NCBI RefSeq assembly: GCF_000706625.1
Contig: NZ_KL407334.1
Span: forward strand, 275,771 to 339,770
Reading direction: 5' to 3'
Origin: Bartonella koehlerae C-29
GTDB lineage: Bacteria; Pseudomonadota; Alphaproteobacteria; Rhizobiales; Rhizobiaceae
Length of the DNA: 64,000 bases
Both the position numbers and the translations under genes were made by a program. Position 1 is the first letter of the stretch. Every line of letters starts with the position of its first letter. The notes beneath the pieces are model-generated. The model did not search any database, was not told the DNA's origin, and saw only the letters and a list, made by a program, of their open reading frames with translations. Positions 50,213 through 60,542 of this stretch are shown here, one piece after another.

Positions 50213-51144
50213 CGGCTAAAAAGAGAAGTAGAAAGAGCGCGTCCGGCGGTTTTTTCACGCAAGATCAATTCTCCTGATTCAACTGTACCGCCAAGGTTTG
50301 TGAATTCGCTAAGCATGAGAGTGTGAAGTGTATAGAAAGAAGCACGGATAGAATAAGCTGTGAGTACGACGGCAAGAGGTTTATTAGATAAAAGTTTGCG
50401 ACAGTTTGCAACCATTGCAGGCAAGTGATCAAACAATTGCCAGATTTCGCCATGAGGTCCACGTCCATACGCAGGAGGGTCAAGAAGAATCATATCATAA
50501 GTTTTTTGACGACGCAATTCGCGTTCGACAAATTTTACGGCATCATCGCAGATCCAGCGAATAGAGCAATTTGATAATCCTGCTCTTTCTTGATTGGTTT
50601 TTGCCCAAGCAATGGTTTTTTTAGAAGCATCAACATGCGTTACATTTGCGCCAGCACGTGCACCAATCAAAGAGGCAATACCTGTATAGCCAAAAAGATT
50701 GAGCAACTTAATAGGACGTGTGGCGTTGAGAATTTTGTTTTCCATAAAACGCCAATGGGCATCTTGTTCAGGAAAAACACCCACGTGACGAAAAGAAGTA
50801 AAACGTCCTAGAAAGGACAATCCATTCCAAGAAAGTGGCCATGTCTCACCAAGTGGCTTTTTGGGAAAATACCAACGACCAACTCCTTCTTCATCTCGGT
50901 TTCCTGTGAAAACGGCATCAACATTATCCCAATGTTTTTCTGATAAAGTTGGTTTCCATAATGCTTGACCTTCTGGTCGAATAATACGGTAAGCTCCGTA
51001 ATGCTCCAACTTTCTCCCATTACCAGAGTCAATAAGAGCATAATCTGCACTCACTCCTGTTTCTAAAATAAGAGGCAACTTTTCTTGCGGATATGTACCG
51101 CTAGGGTGTGGTTGAAAGCACTGCGCAAACATATTCGGTTTCAC
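50200..51144 (-). CDS. Class I SAM-dependent methyltransferase (RlmI-like)
   Basis: This 314-residue protein has a SAM motif LNLFGYTGIASLIGARAGANVTHVDASK-like region at about residues 150-177 and the catalytic LDPPAYGRG near residue 225. The pattern resembles rRNA cytosine-C5 methyltransferases such as RlmI, but the PUA domain is missing. The target is unknown. It is the first gene of the unit with the TrmH-family gene and lspA. Confidence 0.78.
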   Translation of the reverse strand: MKPNMFAQCFQPHPSGTYPQEKLPLILETGVSADYALIDSGNGRKLEHYGAYRIIRPEGQALWKPTLSEKHWDNVDAVFTGNRDEEGVGRWYFPKKPLGETWPLSWNGLSFLGRFTSFRHVGVFPEQDAHWRFMENKILNATRPIKLLNLFGYTGIASLIGARAGANVTHVDASKKTIAWAKTNQERAGLSNCSIRWICDDAVKFVERELRRQKTYDMILLDPPAYGRGPHGEIWQLFDHLPAMVANCRKLLSNKPLAVVLTAYSIRASFYTLHTLMLSEFTNLGGTVESGELILREKTAGRALSTSLFSRWIA

Positions 51145-51301
51145 GATACAGCTAATGAAAAAAAATTACATTAAAAGGCTCTTAAATTTTTATAATAATA
51201 TAGCCTCTGAAGTCGATTAAAATATTTATAAGATAAAGGGAGAGAGCTTATTTTTAATGATGTATTAAACACAACAAGGGAAAGATTTCACCCAATTACC
51301 T

Positions 51302-51610
51302 TTATACTATATCAGTGATCGACATTTTTAATTTCTCAAACTCTGCTTTACTTTCTTTAAGAGCTTTTTTGTATTTATAGTATGTAAACCAGTGGATTAT
51401 GCTACTTAATAAAATACCAATACCGAAAAAAATAAAGAGCCATATAAAGAGAGGTGCTTGATAAGTAAAATTTTCAGAATTGATTCGAAAAGGATCAAGC
51501 GTCAATGTAACTATTTGGCGGTTAGCGATGATGAAAGCAATTAAGAGAACTGTTATAGGCACCAAAATAATTGCTAAAATAATACGTTTGGTTGTCATAA
51601 ATTTACTCAT
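51302..51610 (-). CDS. LapA-domain inner-membrane protein (DUF1049)
   Basis: This 102-residue protein has two transmembrane helices (about residues 8-28 and 50-70) and a basic, coiled-coil-like C-terminus ([19 protein letters not shown]). In E. coli, LapA acts with LapB in control of LPS synthesis. It overlaps ihfB by four bases, a conserved arrangement. No lapB gene is adjacent here. Confidence 0.75.
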   Translation of the reverse strand: MSKFMTTKRIILAIILVPITVLLIAFIIANRQIVTLTLDPFRINSENFTYQAPLFIWLFIFFGIGILLSSIIHWFTYYKYKKALKESKAEFEKLKMSITDIV

Positions 51611-51906
51611 TGATTAAGCCGATCACGCAAATCTTTCCCTGTTTTGAAGAAAGGAATCCATTTTTCTTCAACTATAACGGCTTCACCTGTTCGTGGATTA
51701 CGACCATTGCGGGCTGAGCGGCTTTTAACAGAAAAAGCTCCAAAACCGCGAAGTTCAACACGATTCCCATTGGCGAGAGCTGTTGAAATTTCTTCAAAAA
51801 TAGCATTTACAATATTTTCCACGTCTCGTTGAAAAAGATGCGGGTTATGACGGGCAATAATTTGCACAAGCTCTGATTTAACCAAAATAACCTCTCTTTC
51901 ATACAA
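51607..51906 (-). CDS. ihfB: Integration host factor beta subunit
   Basis: This 99-residue protein is of the HU/IHF family with the DNA-binding arm sequence [15 protein letters not shown] and the N-terminal [17 protein letters not shown] bends DNA sharply as a heterodimer with IhfA. The start shown gives a 5-residue leader before the usual Met-Val-Lys-Ser; the second in-frame start, a GTG or TTG-type codon, may be used instead. Confidence 0.9.
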   Translation of the reverse strand: MYEREVILVKSELVQIIARHNPHLFQRDVENIVNAIFEEISTALANGNRVELRGFGAFSVKSRSARNGRNPRTGEAVIVEEKWIPFFKTGKDLRDRLNQ

Positions 51907-52072
51907 AAAAGATTTTTTACAATATTATTCACACATATACATTACATATATAAATGGGTGAAAGCAAAATAAAACCAAGAAAAAACGAATTGCAAGAAAC
52001 AAAATTTGAAAATACATCTTATAAAGGTTATACAAGTCGAAAAACGCGGAATATTTAAGAGATTAGGATAAT

Positions 52073-52723
52073 ATGTCCGTACATGATCATTCTGAGATTT
52101 TTTCAACAAGTGAGAAATCGCTTTTTGAGGATGCTTTTTCAAAAGCATCCCGTCATTCACGTAATATTAATATCTTAAAGTTTCTGTTACCTCTCTGTAC
52201 GTTGACTACAGCGCTGGTTTTTTGTTGTTTTACATTTTTCTTTGCTCCTGCTGCTTCTGATCTTGTAATTTCGAAGGATGAAGAGAGTGAGATGATGAAG
52301 TTGACGATGCTCAATCCAAAATTGGAGGGTTACACACGTTTTCATGAACCTTATTGGGTCAAAGCGGAGAAGGCCTTTCGAGATCGTAAACATTCTGAAG
52401 TGATTGGGCTGCAAAACATTACAGCTGAAGCGTTTATAGGCAAAAAAAGACGCATTTTTCTCGATGCGCAAGGAGGAAATTACGATAGTATGAATGGTTG
52501 TTTGCAATTAGATAAGCCATTTAGGATTACAACAAATGACGGAATGATTGCACAATTTATGGCAGCAAATATTAATTTATCTGATGGGCAATTAAATACA
52601 GATAAACGCGTGAATATTCGTCGTGCAGGTTTGCATCTTGCAGCAAATGCTTTGCAAATCCTAGAAAAAGGGCAAAAAATGTATTTTCATAACGGAGTGC
52701 ATTTAGTGCTTGACAAGCAATGA
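52073..52723 (+). CDS. lptC: LPS export protein LptC
   Basis: This 216-residue protein has one N-terminal transmembrane helix (about 40-63) followed by a periplasmic beta-jellyroll (LNPKLEGYTRF, the AEKAFRD segment, and LDAQGGNYDSMNGCLQLDKPF). It belongs to the LptBFGC complex that passes LPS to LptA. It is followed by lptA and lptB in the same direction. Confidence 0.85.
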   Translation: MSVHDHSEIFSTSEKSLFEDAFSKASRHSRNINILKFLLPLCTLTTALVFCCFTFFFAPAASDLVISKDEESEMMKLTMLNPKLEGYTRFHEPYWVKAEKAFRDRKHSEVIGLQNITAEAFIGKKRRIFLDAQGGNYDSMNGCLQLDKPFRITTNDGMIAQFMAANINLSDGQLNTDKRVNIRRAGLHLAANALQILEKGQKMYFHNGVHLVLDKQ

Positions 52724-52804
52724 GATCATATCAATACGAATCTTGAGTTTTCTTTGATAAAAGGAAAATATGTATCTGTGTGAAAAAAAATTGAGAGTGA
52801 TAAG

Positions 52805-53413
52805 ATGAAGCCAAGGAGATCATGCAAACAATGGATAGGTATCACTTTGGCTTTGAGCTTGGGAATGTTAGAGCTTGAAGCAGTTTCTGGATATGCTGAA
52901 GAGGCCCATTTTGGAATTCATCTATCAGACGACAAAGAACCGGTAGAACTTTATGCAAATTCTTTAGAAATACGTGATAAAGAGGGGATAGCACTTTTTA
53001 ATGGTGATGTTTCAGTGGTTCAAGGGGAACGTCTTCTGCGAACAGCAAAATTAGTTGTTTACTACGATAAGACGCGTAAGGGAGCTCATGAGGATCAGGG
53101 AAATGCGAAAACAACATTGTCGGCTTGGTTTGGTTCGACGGGTATTAAGAAAATGGAAGCTTTAGGAAAGGTTTATATAAAAATTGCCAAGCAAATTGCT
53201 ACGGGTGATAAAGGCATTTTTGATGGAAAGTCAAAAATGATGAGCTTGACAGGAAAGAATGTTGTATTAACCGATGGTGATAATGTTGCAACAGGATGCA
53301 AACTGACAGCAGATATGAAAAGCGGAAAGGCTTTTTTAGAAGGTTGTGAGACGTCTGAGAAAAAGGGTCGCGTTTCTATTATTTTTAAACAAAGTCAAAA
53401 GAATGGCCATTAA
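52805..53413 (+). CDS. lptA: LPS transport periplasmic protein LptA
   Basis: This 202-residue protein has an N-terminal signal peptide and the OstA/LptA domain (PVELYANSLEIRDKEGIALFNGDVSVVQG, partly). It forms the periplasmic bridge for LPS between LptC and LptD. It lies 81 bases after lptC and six bases before lptB. Two cysteines near the C-terminus (CKLTADM and GCET) could form a disulfide. Confidence 0.88.
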   Translation: MKPRRSCKQWIGITLALSLGMLELEAVSGYAEEAHFGIHLSDDKEPVELYANSLEIRDKEGIALFNGDVSVVQGERLLRTAKLVVYYDKTRKGAHEDQGNAKTTLSAWFGSTGIKKMEALGKVYIKIAKQIATGDKGIFDGKSKMMSLTGKNVVLTDGDNVATGCKLTADMKSGKAFLEGCETSEKKGRVSIIFKQSQKNGH

Positions 53414-53419
53414 GATTTC

Positions 53420-54214
53420 ATGTTTGGAATCAAAAAAGAAAAACAAGCGGACGGACATGATTTTGCAAGTGAGGCTTTAAGAAAACGCTTAAAGGGAACC
53501 TTGGTTGCTAGCCATTTGGTTAAATTTTACCGTGGAAGACAGGTTCTTAATGATGTTTCTTTCAGCATTCGTACCGGAGAAGCTGTTGGCATTTTAGGTC
53601 CCAATGGTGCAGGAAAAACGACTTGTTTTTATATGGTTACGGGTCTTATCAAATCGGATGGAGGGTTCATTAAAATTGATGGATTTGATATTACGCATTT
53701 ACCAATGTATCAGCGTGCTCGTTTAGGTATTGGATATCTTCCGCAGGAAGCATCGATTTTTCGTGGTCTTTCAGTAGAAAATAATATTAAAGCTGTTTTA
53801 GAAATAATCGAAAAAGATCGCCTTAAACGACGTGAAGATTTGGATGCCCTTTTGCATGAATTTAAAATTGACCATTTACGCAAGATGCCTGCTCTTTCTC
53901 TATCAGGGGGGGAGCGTCGACGACTTGAAATTGCGCGTGCTTTAGCTTCTCGCCCCAATTTTATGTTACTTGATGAACCATTTGCAGGAATAGATCCTAT
54001 CGCTATTTTTGATATTCAGCAGCTTATTCGTTATTTAACTAGGCGTGGGATTGGTGTTTTGATAACGGATCATAATGTGCGTGAGACATTAGGGCTTGTC
54101 GACCGTGCTTATATCATTCACGCGGGACAAGTGTTGGTTCACGGGTGTCCTAACGATATTATCAACAACGCTGATGTGCGCAGAATTTATTTGGGAAACC
54201 AGTTCTCTCTCTGA
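53420..54214 (+). CDS. lptB: LPS export ABC transporter ATP-binding protein LptB
   Basis: This 264-residue ABC ATPase has Walker A GPNGAGKT at residues 60-67, signature LSGGERRRLEIARAL, Walker B MLLDEPFAGIDP and the switch ITDHNVRE. It powers LPS extraction from the inner membrane. In other Rhizobiales lptB is followed by rpoN, hpf and ptsN. Here only ptsN remains intact. Confidence 0.95.
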   Translation: MFGIKKEKQADGHDFASEALRKRLKGTLVASHLVKFYRGRQVLNDVSFSIRTGEAVGILGPNGAGKTTCFYMVTGLIKSDGGFIKIDGFDITHLPMYQRARLGIGYLPQEASIFRGLSVENNIKAVLEIIEKDRLKRREDLDALLHEFKIDHLRKMPALSLSGGERRRLEIARALASRPNFMLLDEPFAGIDPIAIFDIQQLIRYLTRRGIGVLITDHNVRETLGLVDRAYIIHAGQVLVHGCPNDIINNADVRRIYLGNQFSL

Positions 54215-54281
54215 TTTCACAGCTTTAACTTTCCATCAAATATGCTTTTATCACTCGTAGCAATTTGCGTTATGATTTTTA

Positions 54282-54337
54282 TGCACTTTTGCTTACACTT
54301 AAATAGATTTATCTATTTAAGTGTAAGCAAAAGTGCA
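54282..54337. repeat. Perfect 26-bp inverted repeat behind lptB
   Basis: The arms 54282-54307 and 54312-54337 are exactly complementary and are separated by four bases (TTTA). The left arm begins TGCACTTTTGCTTAC. No T tract follows, so it is not a standard terminator. It lies 68 bases after the lptB stop, where rpoN would be expected. It could stabilise the lptCAB mRNA or be a miniature-element relic. Its perfection, within otherwise decayed DNA, is striking. Confidence 0.85.
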
Positions 54338-54794
54338 CACAAGCATTATTCCCATATATTCAGGAAAACAAACATGTCTCACAGAGTTGAATAAGAATTT
54401 ATTTTTTACACATTTTTCTCATATAACTAACGACAATTATTGCCTATTGCCAGGTTGCAGAAACTATAGAGATGTTATTAAGAGCTTCAGATAGATAAGA
54501 ACGATACAGTTTTGGGAGTAAGAGGAGGATGAGTGTCTTTTAATTGGGTTGCGCAATAAAATCTTCTATAGTAATTGTGTTGAACAAGTTATTACTGAAA
54601 ATCTCCTTAATTTATGCCAAAATTTTTCTACAATTATAATCTTAAACTAAATTTTTGCTAAGTAAATGAAAAAAACTTCATCAAGATGAAGTAATTTCGT
54701 TGTTTTATCGGTTTTGTTTGCTTTTAATGATATCATAGAAAAGATATCGCTAGATTAACCTCATAATGAATGATAAAGAAGGCAACGCGCGTGT

Positions 54795-55345
54795 TGTTGG
54801 AAGGTATATAAGTATTCATAATACTTTTCTCCTCTCCGTCGAATCAAACAACGTATTAATGATGCTGTTTTAGATATTTTGATGGTAGCACCATGGGTTT
54901 TACATATTACGGTTGTCAAATAGGGTTTGTGGTGTTTTGTTGGTTTGCCTTGCGCATTTAAAATTTTGTGCACGACTGTATATATCATGCCAGATTTGCT
55001 TGCCTTTTTAAAATATCCGCTAAACGTTATGAAAGTCTATTTAGATCGTTGTCGTCATTAACACTCAAGCGTACACAGTCATCGTCAAGATAAAGTACCA
55101 TTTTATCTCAGTATGTTTATCACCTTACGGGAGCCCGTTTTTAGAAGGAAAAAGAAGATCCAATGAAGAATTTTATATCAACTCTTATATCTAGAAGGTC
55201 AAAAATTTGTGAACGGCCTTTGTTCCGTATTGTAAGGAAATTAATTTTATGGACAACTACACTTCCTTGTTTTCTGATGCTGTTAATGAGGAGCTGAAGA
55301 CTTATTTATTGTTGTGCTGATAGTGAATGGTGAGATGAATTAAGC
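54795..55345 (+). pseudogene. hpf: Ribosome hibernation promoting factor, degraded
   Basis: Several frames together recover a long-form HPF. They read GRYISIHNTF, then RIKQRINDAVLDI, HITVVK, CTTVYI, FACLFKISAKRYESLFRSL, and near the C-terminus LFSDAVNEELKTY and IYCCADSEW. These follow the HPF order: RISGKH, RINDAI, HITVVK, the CTIHL strand, AKRIEKRLRRY, and the C-terminal dimer domain LVFRNA...LNVVYRR. Frameshifts and stops break it throughout. The position, between lptB and ptsN, is where hpf stands in related genomes. Confidence 0.65.
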
Positions 55346-55475
55346 CATCACCCGTTATAAATTGAAAAATAAATTCATATGCGATGATGAAAGAAAGTGA
55401 AAGAAAACTTTAAGTATCCATACCATTAACAGGTTTGTGGGTGAACATTTGAGTGTGCAAAAGGAAAATTAGAAT

Positions 55476-55940
55476 ATGAATTTAAGTGAGTTAATTGCAC
55501 CTGAAGCTATTATTCCGGTTCTTAAGGCGAATTCGAAGAAACAAGTTCTACAAATTTTAGCCGAAAAAGCTGCTGAATTGACAGGCCTTAATGAGCGTGT
55601 GGTTTTTGATATTGTTTTGCAACGTGAAAAACTAGGTTCAACGGGTTTGGGTGGTGGTATTGCGATTCCTCATGGAAAACTGCCTAATATTAATCGAATC
55701 ATTGGTATATTTGCGCGCCTTGAAAGTCCAGTTGATTTTGAAGCTCTCGATGATGAGCCTATTGATCTTGTTTTTCTCCTGTTGGCACCTGAAAATGCTG
55801 GTGCTGATCATTTAAAAGCATTGTCACAGATTGCGCGTGTTTTGCGTCATTCTGATGTTGTTCAAAAATTGCGCAATACTCATGATGCTAATGCACTTTA
55901 TGCTTTATTGATTCAGAATTCAACATCCAATGCAGCTTAG
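55476..55940 (+). CDS. ptsN: Nitrogen PTS EIIA component PtsN
   Basis: This 154-residue EIIA-Ntr protein has the phosphorylated His66 in GGGIAIPHGKLP. It is the end of the PTS-Ntr phosphorelay, which adjusts potassium transport, nitrogen and virulence functions in other Proteobacteria. It usually follows hpf and rpoN, which are broken or missing here. Its regulation may therefore differ from the usual sigma-54 context. Confidence 0.94.
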   Translation: MNLSELIAPEAIIPVLKANSKKQVLQILAEKAAELTGLNERVVFDIVLQREKLGSTGLGGGIAIPHGKLPNINRIIGIFARLESPVDFEALDDEPIDLVFLLLAPENAGADHLKALSQIARVLRHSDVVQKLRNTHDANALYALLIQNSTSNAA

Positions 55941-56994
55941 CGGAGAGTGCGCAGAACAGATTATAAAATGGGAAGATCTACGCTCAAAGATCAGAGAACA
56001 CTGATCATATCAGGTTTTTTGTAAAAATGTTCTCAAGGCAATCTTCAATTTGAAGAGCTGGGGACAAGAGCGACCATAAACTTTTATTATGTTTCATGTG
56101 CGAAGCATCTATTAATATAATCTGAGGTTACTTTTCTTGAAGTATTCATCTGTGATAAAATTTTTGCGTAGGCCAAGAGAGCTTGGGTATGTTTTGATGA
56201 TATTGGTTCTTAAGGTCCAAAGTTGGTAGGGGAATCCTTTGTTTTGTGTAAGAAAGTGTATATTTTCTAATATATTGAAATCAAGTATGGTTAAACTGTT
56301 TTAGATTACTGGTATTTAGAAATTAGCAATAAAAGAGTTTAAAGCGCACGATAGTAAGAAAAATGGTTTCAAAGAGGATAAAATGATATGCAGTGATTGG
56401 AGCAGGAATTATACGCTCTGTGTTTCATGATAAATATGCTGATGTGTTGTGTAATTTCTTGCAGAAGGATTTTAAGATTGTGGAAAGCTTGTCTCTAGAC
56501 AATAAATAGGGAGCATAAATGCGCTAAATTTAAGAGAAGATATTTTGCGATTTTTATAAATGCAAATGCGTTGGGGATTGTTAAGTCTTATTGATGATAT
56601 TCAAAAGTTGTAAAATTGGGGTGTTCTTTAAGGGATACCTTTTCAAGATTTTGTAATAAGTTGCTTGTGTGGAAGAGTATAGTTTGTTTCTTAACAAAGT
56701 CATGGTATGTTCATACTTTGTTTTAAAATTCCATTGCTAAAGATGTAGTTTTTTATACAAAACGAAATTAGGGATTGAGCGATGAAACAAAATCAAAGCG
56801 TTGTTTTTTAATCGGGTTATTAAATAAAAATGCATATTTTAGTAACAACTAAAAAATCACGATTAGAGGTAAAAATCTGTTCTAATTGGTGCGAAAATAT
56901 TTCGTTTTTTAAGATTATTGGAACAACTGCCCTAAGACATTGATGAGCTTTTTCAATGAAGAGAATCTTATTAGAGACTAAAGAAGTGAGTTAA
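55941..56994. other. Gene-free decayed stretch, about 1 kb
   Basis: No frame of coding quality was found. A short plus-strand piece near 56.4 kb reads VIGAGIIRSVFHDKYADVLCNF before a stop, which hints at an old gene but cannot be assigned. The region ends with the leader of the IalB-like gene, where GAAGTGAG precedes the ATG. Confidence 0.45.
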
Positions 56995-57504
56995 ATGAAG
57001 ATGTTTAAAAAAATTTTTATTGCTACATTAGGGATGGTTCTTATTTCTGCTGTAGCAACATGTGCACAAACGCCAAGACGTTTAGATCAATTTGAGGCAT
57101 GGGGAGCCTATTCTTATAAATCGCCGAAAAATACAATTTGCTACGTGTTGTCTGTGCCTTTGGAGTCACTTCCAACGACGGTTAAGCATGGCGATAATTT
57201 CTTTTTAGTTACCAAACGTTCTCATTCACCTCTTTCGTTTGAACCCCAATTCATGGCAGGTTATCCACTTAAAGAGGGGTCAAGAGTTACCGTAACCATT
57301 GAAAATAAAGAGTTTGAGTTTTTCACCAAGGATTCATCAGCTTGGTTAGCATCACCAGCACTAGAAAAGCAGCTTGTTTCTGCTATGCGTGCTGGAAAAA
57401 ATATGACAGTGAGTGCACTCTCAAAACGGGGAACACAGACTACTTATACTTATTCCTTAAAAGGTGTGACCGCTGCATTAAATGCGGCACAAAAATGTCA
57501 TTAA
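56995..57504 (+). CDS. IalB-family (invasion-associated locus B) exported protein
   Basis: This 169-residue protein has a signal peptide (residues 1 to about 24, cleavage after TCA). Its mature part has the IalB family pattern: FEAWGAYSYKS...CYVLSVP, the EPQFMAGYPLKEGSRVTV block, and a C-terminal YTYSLKGVTAALNAA. Two cysteines are far apart (near residues 48 and 168). In Bartonella bacilliformis IalB promotes erythrocyte invasion. Most rhizobia carry such proteins too, so virulence is not proven. It could also be one of several paralogues. Confidence 0.8.
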   Translation: MKMFKKIFIATLGMVLISAVATCAQTPRRLDQFEAWGAYSYKSPKNTICYVLSVPLESLPTTVKHGDNFFLVTKRSHSPLSFEPQFMAGYPLKEGSRVTVTIENKEFEFFTKDSSAWLASPALEKQLVSAMRAGKNMTVSALSKRGTQTTYTYSLKGVTAALNAAQKCH

Positions 57505-57545
57505 GGTCTCTATAACTCTAAAATAGCAATATAAATTGGAAAAAA

Positions 57546-58775
57546 ATGGCCGTTTCATATGATCTTAGACCAATTGGTATATGTCTGGCACGGGAGTCAG
57601 ATAATGTTGTCGTGAAAGAGAGATCTAAACTCTCTTTAATTGGCTTATCACAGGATGAAATGGTGGAAGCTTTAAAGACAATAGGTATTCCAGAACACCA
57701 AACGCGTATGCGTGTACGTCAACTTTGGCATTGGCTTTATGTACGTGGTATTTCAAATTTTGATGAAATGCTCAATATTTCTAAGCCTATGCAGGAAGTA
57801 TTTAAGAAACATTTTTCTATTGCGCGTCCAGAAATTGCTGGAGAACAAATATCAAAAGATGGTACGCGTAAATGGCTTTTACGTTTTCCAGCACGCGGCG
57901 CTGGAAGGCCTGTTGAAATTGAAACAGTTTATATTCCTGAAGAAGGGCGTGGCACTTTATGTCTTTCATCGCAAGTAGGGTGTACGTTAACCTGTTCTTT
58001 TTGTCATACGGGAACGCAGGTACTTGTGCGCAATCTCACAGCAGAAGAAATTTTGGCGCAATTATTAGTTGCACGTAATTGTTTGGGTGATTTTCCTGAT
58101 AAAAACACGCCTGATGGTGCAATTGTTCCAATGGAAGGACGCAAAATCACCAATATCGTTATGATGGGGATGGGAGAACCACTTTATAATTTTGAAGCAG
58201 TGAAAAAAGCTTTATTAATCGCTTCTGATGGAAATGGGCTTTCTATATCGAAACGGCGGATTACCCTTTCAACCAGTGGAGTTGTTCCTGGAATAATCCG
58301 AACCGGAAAAGAAATTGGGGTTATGTTGGCAATTTCACTCCATGCGGTACATGATACGTTACGAGATATGCTTGTTCCGATCAATAAGAAATACCCACTT
58401 GCACTGTTAATGGATGCGTGCCGTCAATATCCAGGCCTTTCCAATGCTAAGCGAATTACCTTTGAATATGTAATGCTAAAAGATGTAAATGACAGTTTGG
58501 ATGACGCCAAGCAGCTGGTGCGGTTACTGAAAGGTATCCCTGCGAAGATAAACTTGATCCCTTTTAATCCATGGCCGGGGAGTAATTATCAATGTTCTGA
58601 TTGGGAACAAATTGAGCGTTTTGCTGATGTGGTTAATCAAGCAGGCTATGCCTCACCTATCCGCATACCGCGTGGGCGCGATATTTTAGCGGCGTGTGGT
58701 CAACTTAAATCTATTTCAGAACGTTTACGAAAATCTGAACGTTTACAATTAGAATGTGGAATTAACAGTCAATAA
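57546..58775 (+). CDS. rlmN: 23S rRNA (adenine2503-C2)/tRNA A37 methyltransferase
   Basis: This 409-residue radical SAM enzyme has the cluster motif Cys146, Cys150, Cys153 (GCTLTCSFC). The methyl-carrying second cysteine lies near residue 388 (ILAACGQL), and other motifs are [11 protein letters not shown] and LAISLHA. It methylates A2503 of 23S rRNA and A37 of some tRNAs. The chosen start gives about 30 residues before the conserved core; an inner start is possible. Confidence 0.94.
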   Translation: MAVSYDLRPIGICLARESDNVVVKERSKLSLIGLSQDEMVEALKTIGIPEHQTRMRVRQLWHWLYVRGISNFDEMLNISKPMQEVFKKHFSIARPEIAGEQISKDGTRKWLLRFPARGAGRPVEIETVYIPEEGRGTLCLSSQVGCTLTCSFCHTGTQVLVRNLTAEEILAQLLVARNCLGDFPDKNTPDGAIVPMEGRKITNIVMMGMGEPLYNFEAVKKALLIASDGNGLSISKRRITLSTSGVVPGIIRTGKEIGVMLAISLHAVHDTLRDMLVPINKKYPLALLMDACRQYPGLSNAKRITFEYVMLKDVNDSLDDAKQLVRLLKGIPAKINLIPFNPWPGSNYQCSDWEQIERFADVVNQAGYASPIRIPRGRDILAACGQLKSISERLRKSERLQLECGINSQ

Positions 58776-58776
58776 C

Positions 58777-59415
58777 TCAATATTCACCAATAAGGATACT
58801 GAGAGCAAAACTGGTGAAAATACCTGAGATGAGCCAGTCAAGAAAACGAAGATAAGAAGGATTTCGTTTTATTCCTTTAGAGAATTTATGAGCCATAAAA
58901 ACTATAGAAATGTTAATAGGAAAAGAAATGGGGATATAAGAAAGACCTAAAATAAGTAGTTTTTGTGTGACCATAGGGTCATTTGCGTTAATAAATTGTG
59001 GCAAGAAAGTCATGTTAAAAAGAAGGACTTTAGGATTTAAGAGATTAATTGCAATAGCAGTAAAATAAGTACGTTTGAGGTTTTGGTGTTTTGGGGATGT
59101 CTTTTTGAAAGATAATGTTGAAGGTTTATACAACGTTAGGATAGAAAGCCATAAAAGGTAAAAAGCTCCCACAATTTTGAGAACAAAAAAAATGTGTGGT
59201 GAGGTAAAAATAAGTGCTGATAAGCCAAGAGCTACAGCAACGACCTGAATAGCAAAACCCGTCGCGCTTCCACAAGCACACATAATTCCAGCTTTCTTAT
59301 TTTGTGCAATAGTACGTCCTACCGATAGCATAATATCAGGTCCTGGAATGAGGGCTAGAACCAATGATGCTAAGGAAAATTGTACAATAATGTGCCATTC
59401 AGGAAAAAATGACAT
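58777..59415 (-). CDS. LysE-family amino acid exporter
   Basis: This 212-residue membrane protein has six predicted helices and the LysE/RhtB signature LALIPGPDIMLSVGRTIAQNKKAG in the first third. It should export amino acids or related compounds; the substrate is unknown. It ends convergently with rlmN after one base. The argG pseudogene starts 180 bases upstream in the opposite direction. Confidence 0.88.
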   Translation of the reverse strand: MSFFPEWHIIVQFSLASLVLALIPGPDIMLSVGRTIAQNKKAGIMCACGSATGFAIQVVAVALGLSALIFTSPHIFFVLKIVGAFYLLWLSILTLYKPSTLSFKKTSPKHQNLKRTYFTAIAINLLNPKVLLFNMTFLPQFINANDPMVTQKLLILGLSYIPISFPINISIVFMAHKFSKGIKRNPSYLRFLDWLISGIFTSFALSILIGEY

Positions 59416-59598
59416 GTAAACCTCTTTAATTTTTAAAAAAGATGCTCATGATTTACATCTTTTATATAAATGTTTTTTTACTCATTTTCATTTTTTTTGC
59501 GTCTTTTAAATGTTTTTTTAAGGGAATTTGTTATCATGATTTGCATAACTTTGAGTAGCAATAGAAAAAAACAGTAGTATAGAGTTTTAAGATAAAAA

Positions 59599-60530
59599 AT
59601 GTAAAAAATTATTTTGGGCTTATTTAGAGGGTTTGAATACGTCAATCATTCTTAAATGGTTGCAAAACGAACAAGGCGCTGAATATTGTAATACATTTTG
59701 ATTTAAAGCAGAAGAAAGATTTAGCGCGTGCGCTTTGTAAAGCTGAAATGCTAGATGTTAAAGAAATATACAGTGAAGATTTTTTGCGCGATTTTATTTT
59801 TCTGATGTTTCGAGCAAATGCTGTTTATGAAGAGATCTATCTTTTGAAGATGTCTGTTCGTTCGCTTTTTTCAAAATGTCTTATGGAATTGTCAAGGAAA
59901 CAAGAGCAGATGCTATTGCCTCTGTGGCAACAGGAAATGGCAATAAACTAGCGAGCTTTAAGCTTTCTGCTTATACACAGAATCATGATATTAAAATTTT
60001 TCTTCATGGCATAATAGTTTTTTCAAAGTCTGATGGATTTGATGAATTTTGTGCATGCACTCAAATTCCGATAGAAAATGAGAAACAAGGTGAAACGCTC
60101 TTTTCGGTTGATGAAAATTTGTTATATTTATCCTCAGAAGGAAAAATTTTGAAAGATTTGCTCTACCTTCTGCTCTTGAATATTTTATATATGTAGACTC
60201 TTTCACTGGAAGTTGTTCCAGGTCAAACGATTATAATCACTAATTACTATTGGTTTTAAAAAAAGCGATGCTATTTTAATCAATGGGAAACGTTTCTCTC
60301 CTGCGAATTTGTTTTCTGAATTGAATGATTATGAATGGAACGGTATTGGCTGTTCAGATTTGGTAGAAAATCCCTTTATTGGCATGAAATTTCGTAGTAT
60401 TTATGAGATCTAGGAGGAACTATTCTTTTTACGGTTTACCACAATGGAATCTTTAACATTGGATAAGAGAATGGTGCATTTGAAAGATGAATGAATGCTC
60501 CACGAGACAATGCATTGATTTATAAGGATG
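59599..60530 (+). pseudogene. argG: Argininosuccinate synthase, degraded and truncated
   Basis: At least four frames together recover ArgG in order. They read GLNTSIILKWLQNEQGAE (59.63 kb), KAEMLDVKEIYSEDFLRDF and MFRANAVYEEIYLL (59.73-59.85 kb), and ATGNGNKLASFKLSAYTQNHDIKI (59.92-60.0 kb). QIPIE and FSVDENLLYLSSEGKILKD follow, then [48 protein letters not shown] and finally ALIYK near 60.52 kb. Frameshifts and stops occur throughout. The last 100 or so residues are absent; an integrase-relic unit begins there. Arginine synthesis through this enzyme is therefore lost at this locus. Confidence 0.92.
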
Positions 60531-60542
60531 ACTCATTGTTGT

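Noticed and set aside
54761-54988. 75-codon minus-strand frame
   Set aside because: It is antisense to the hpf remnant and has no recognisable features.
59748-60196. Two overlapping frames that could be called hypothetical proteins
   Set aside because: Both are pieces of the argG pseudogene in different frames.
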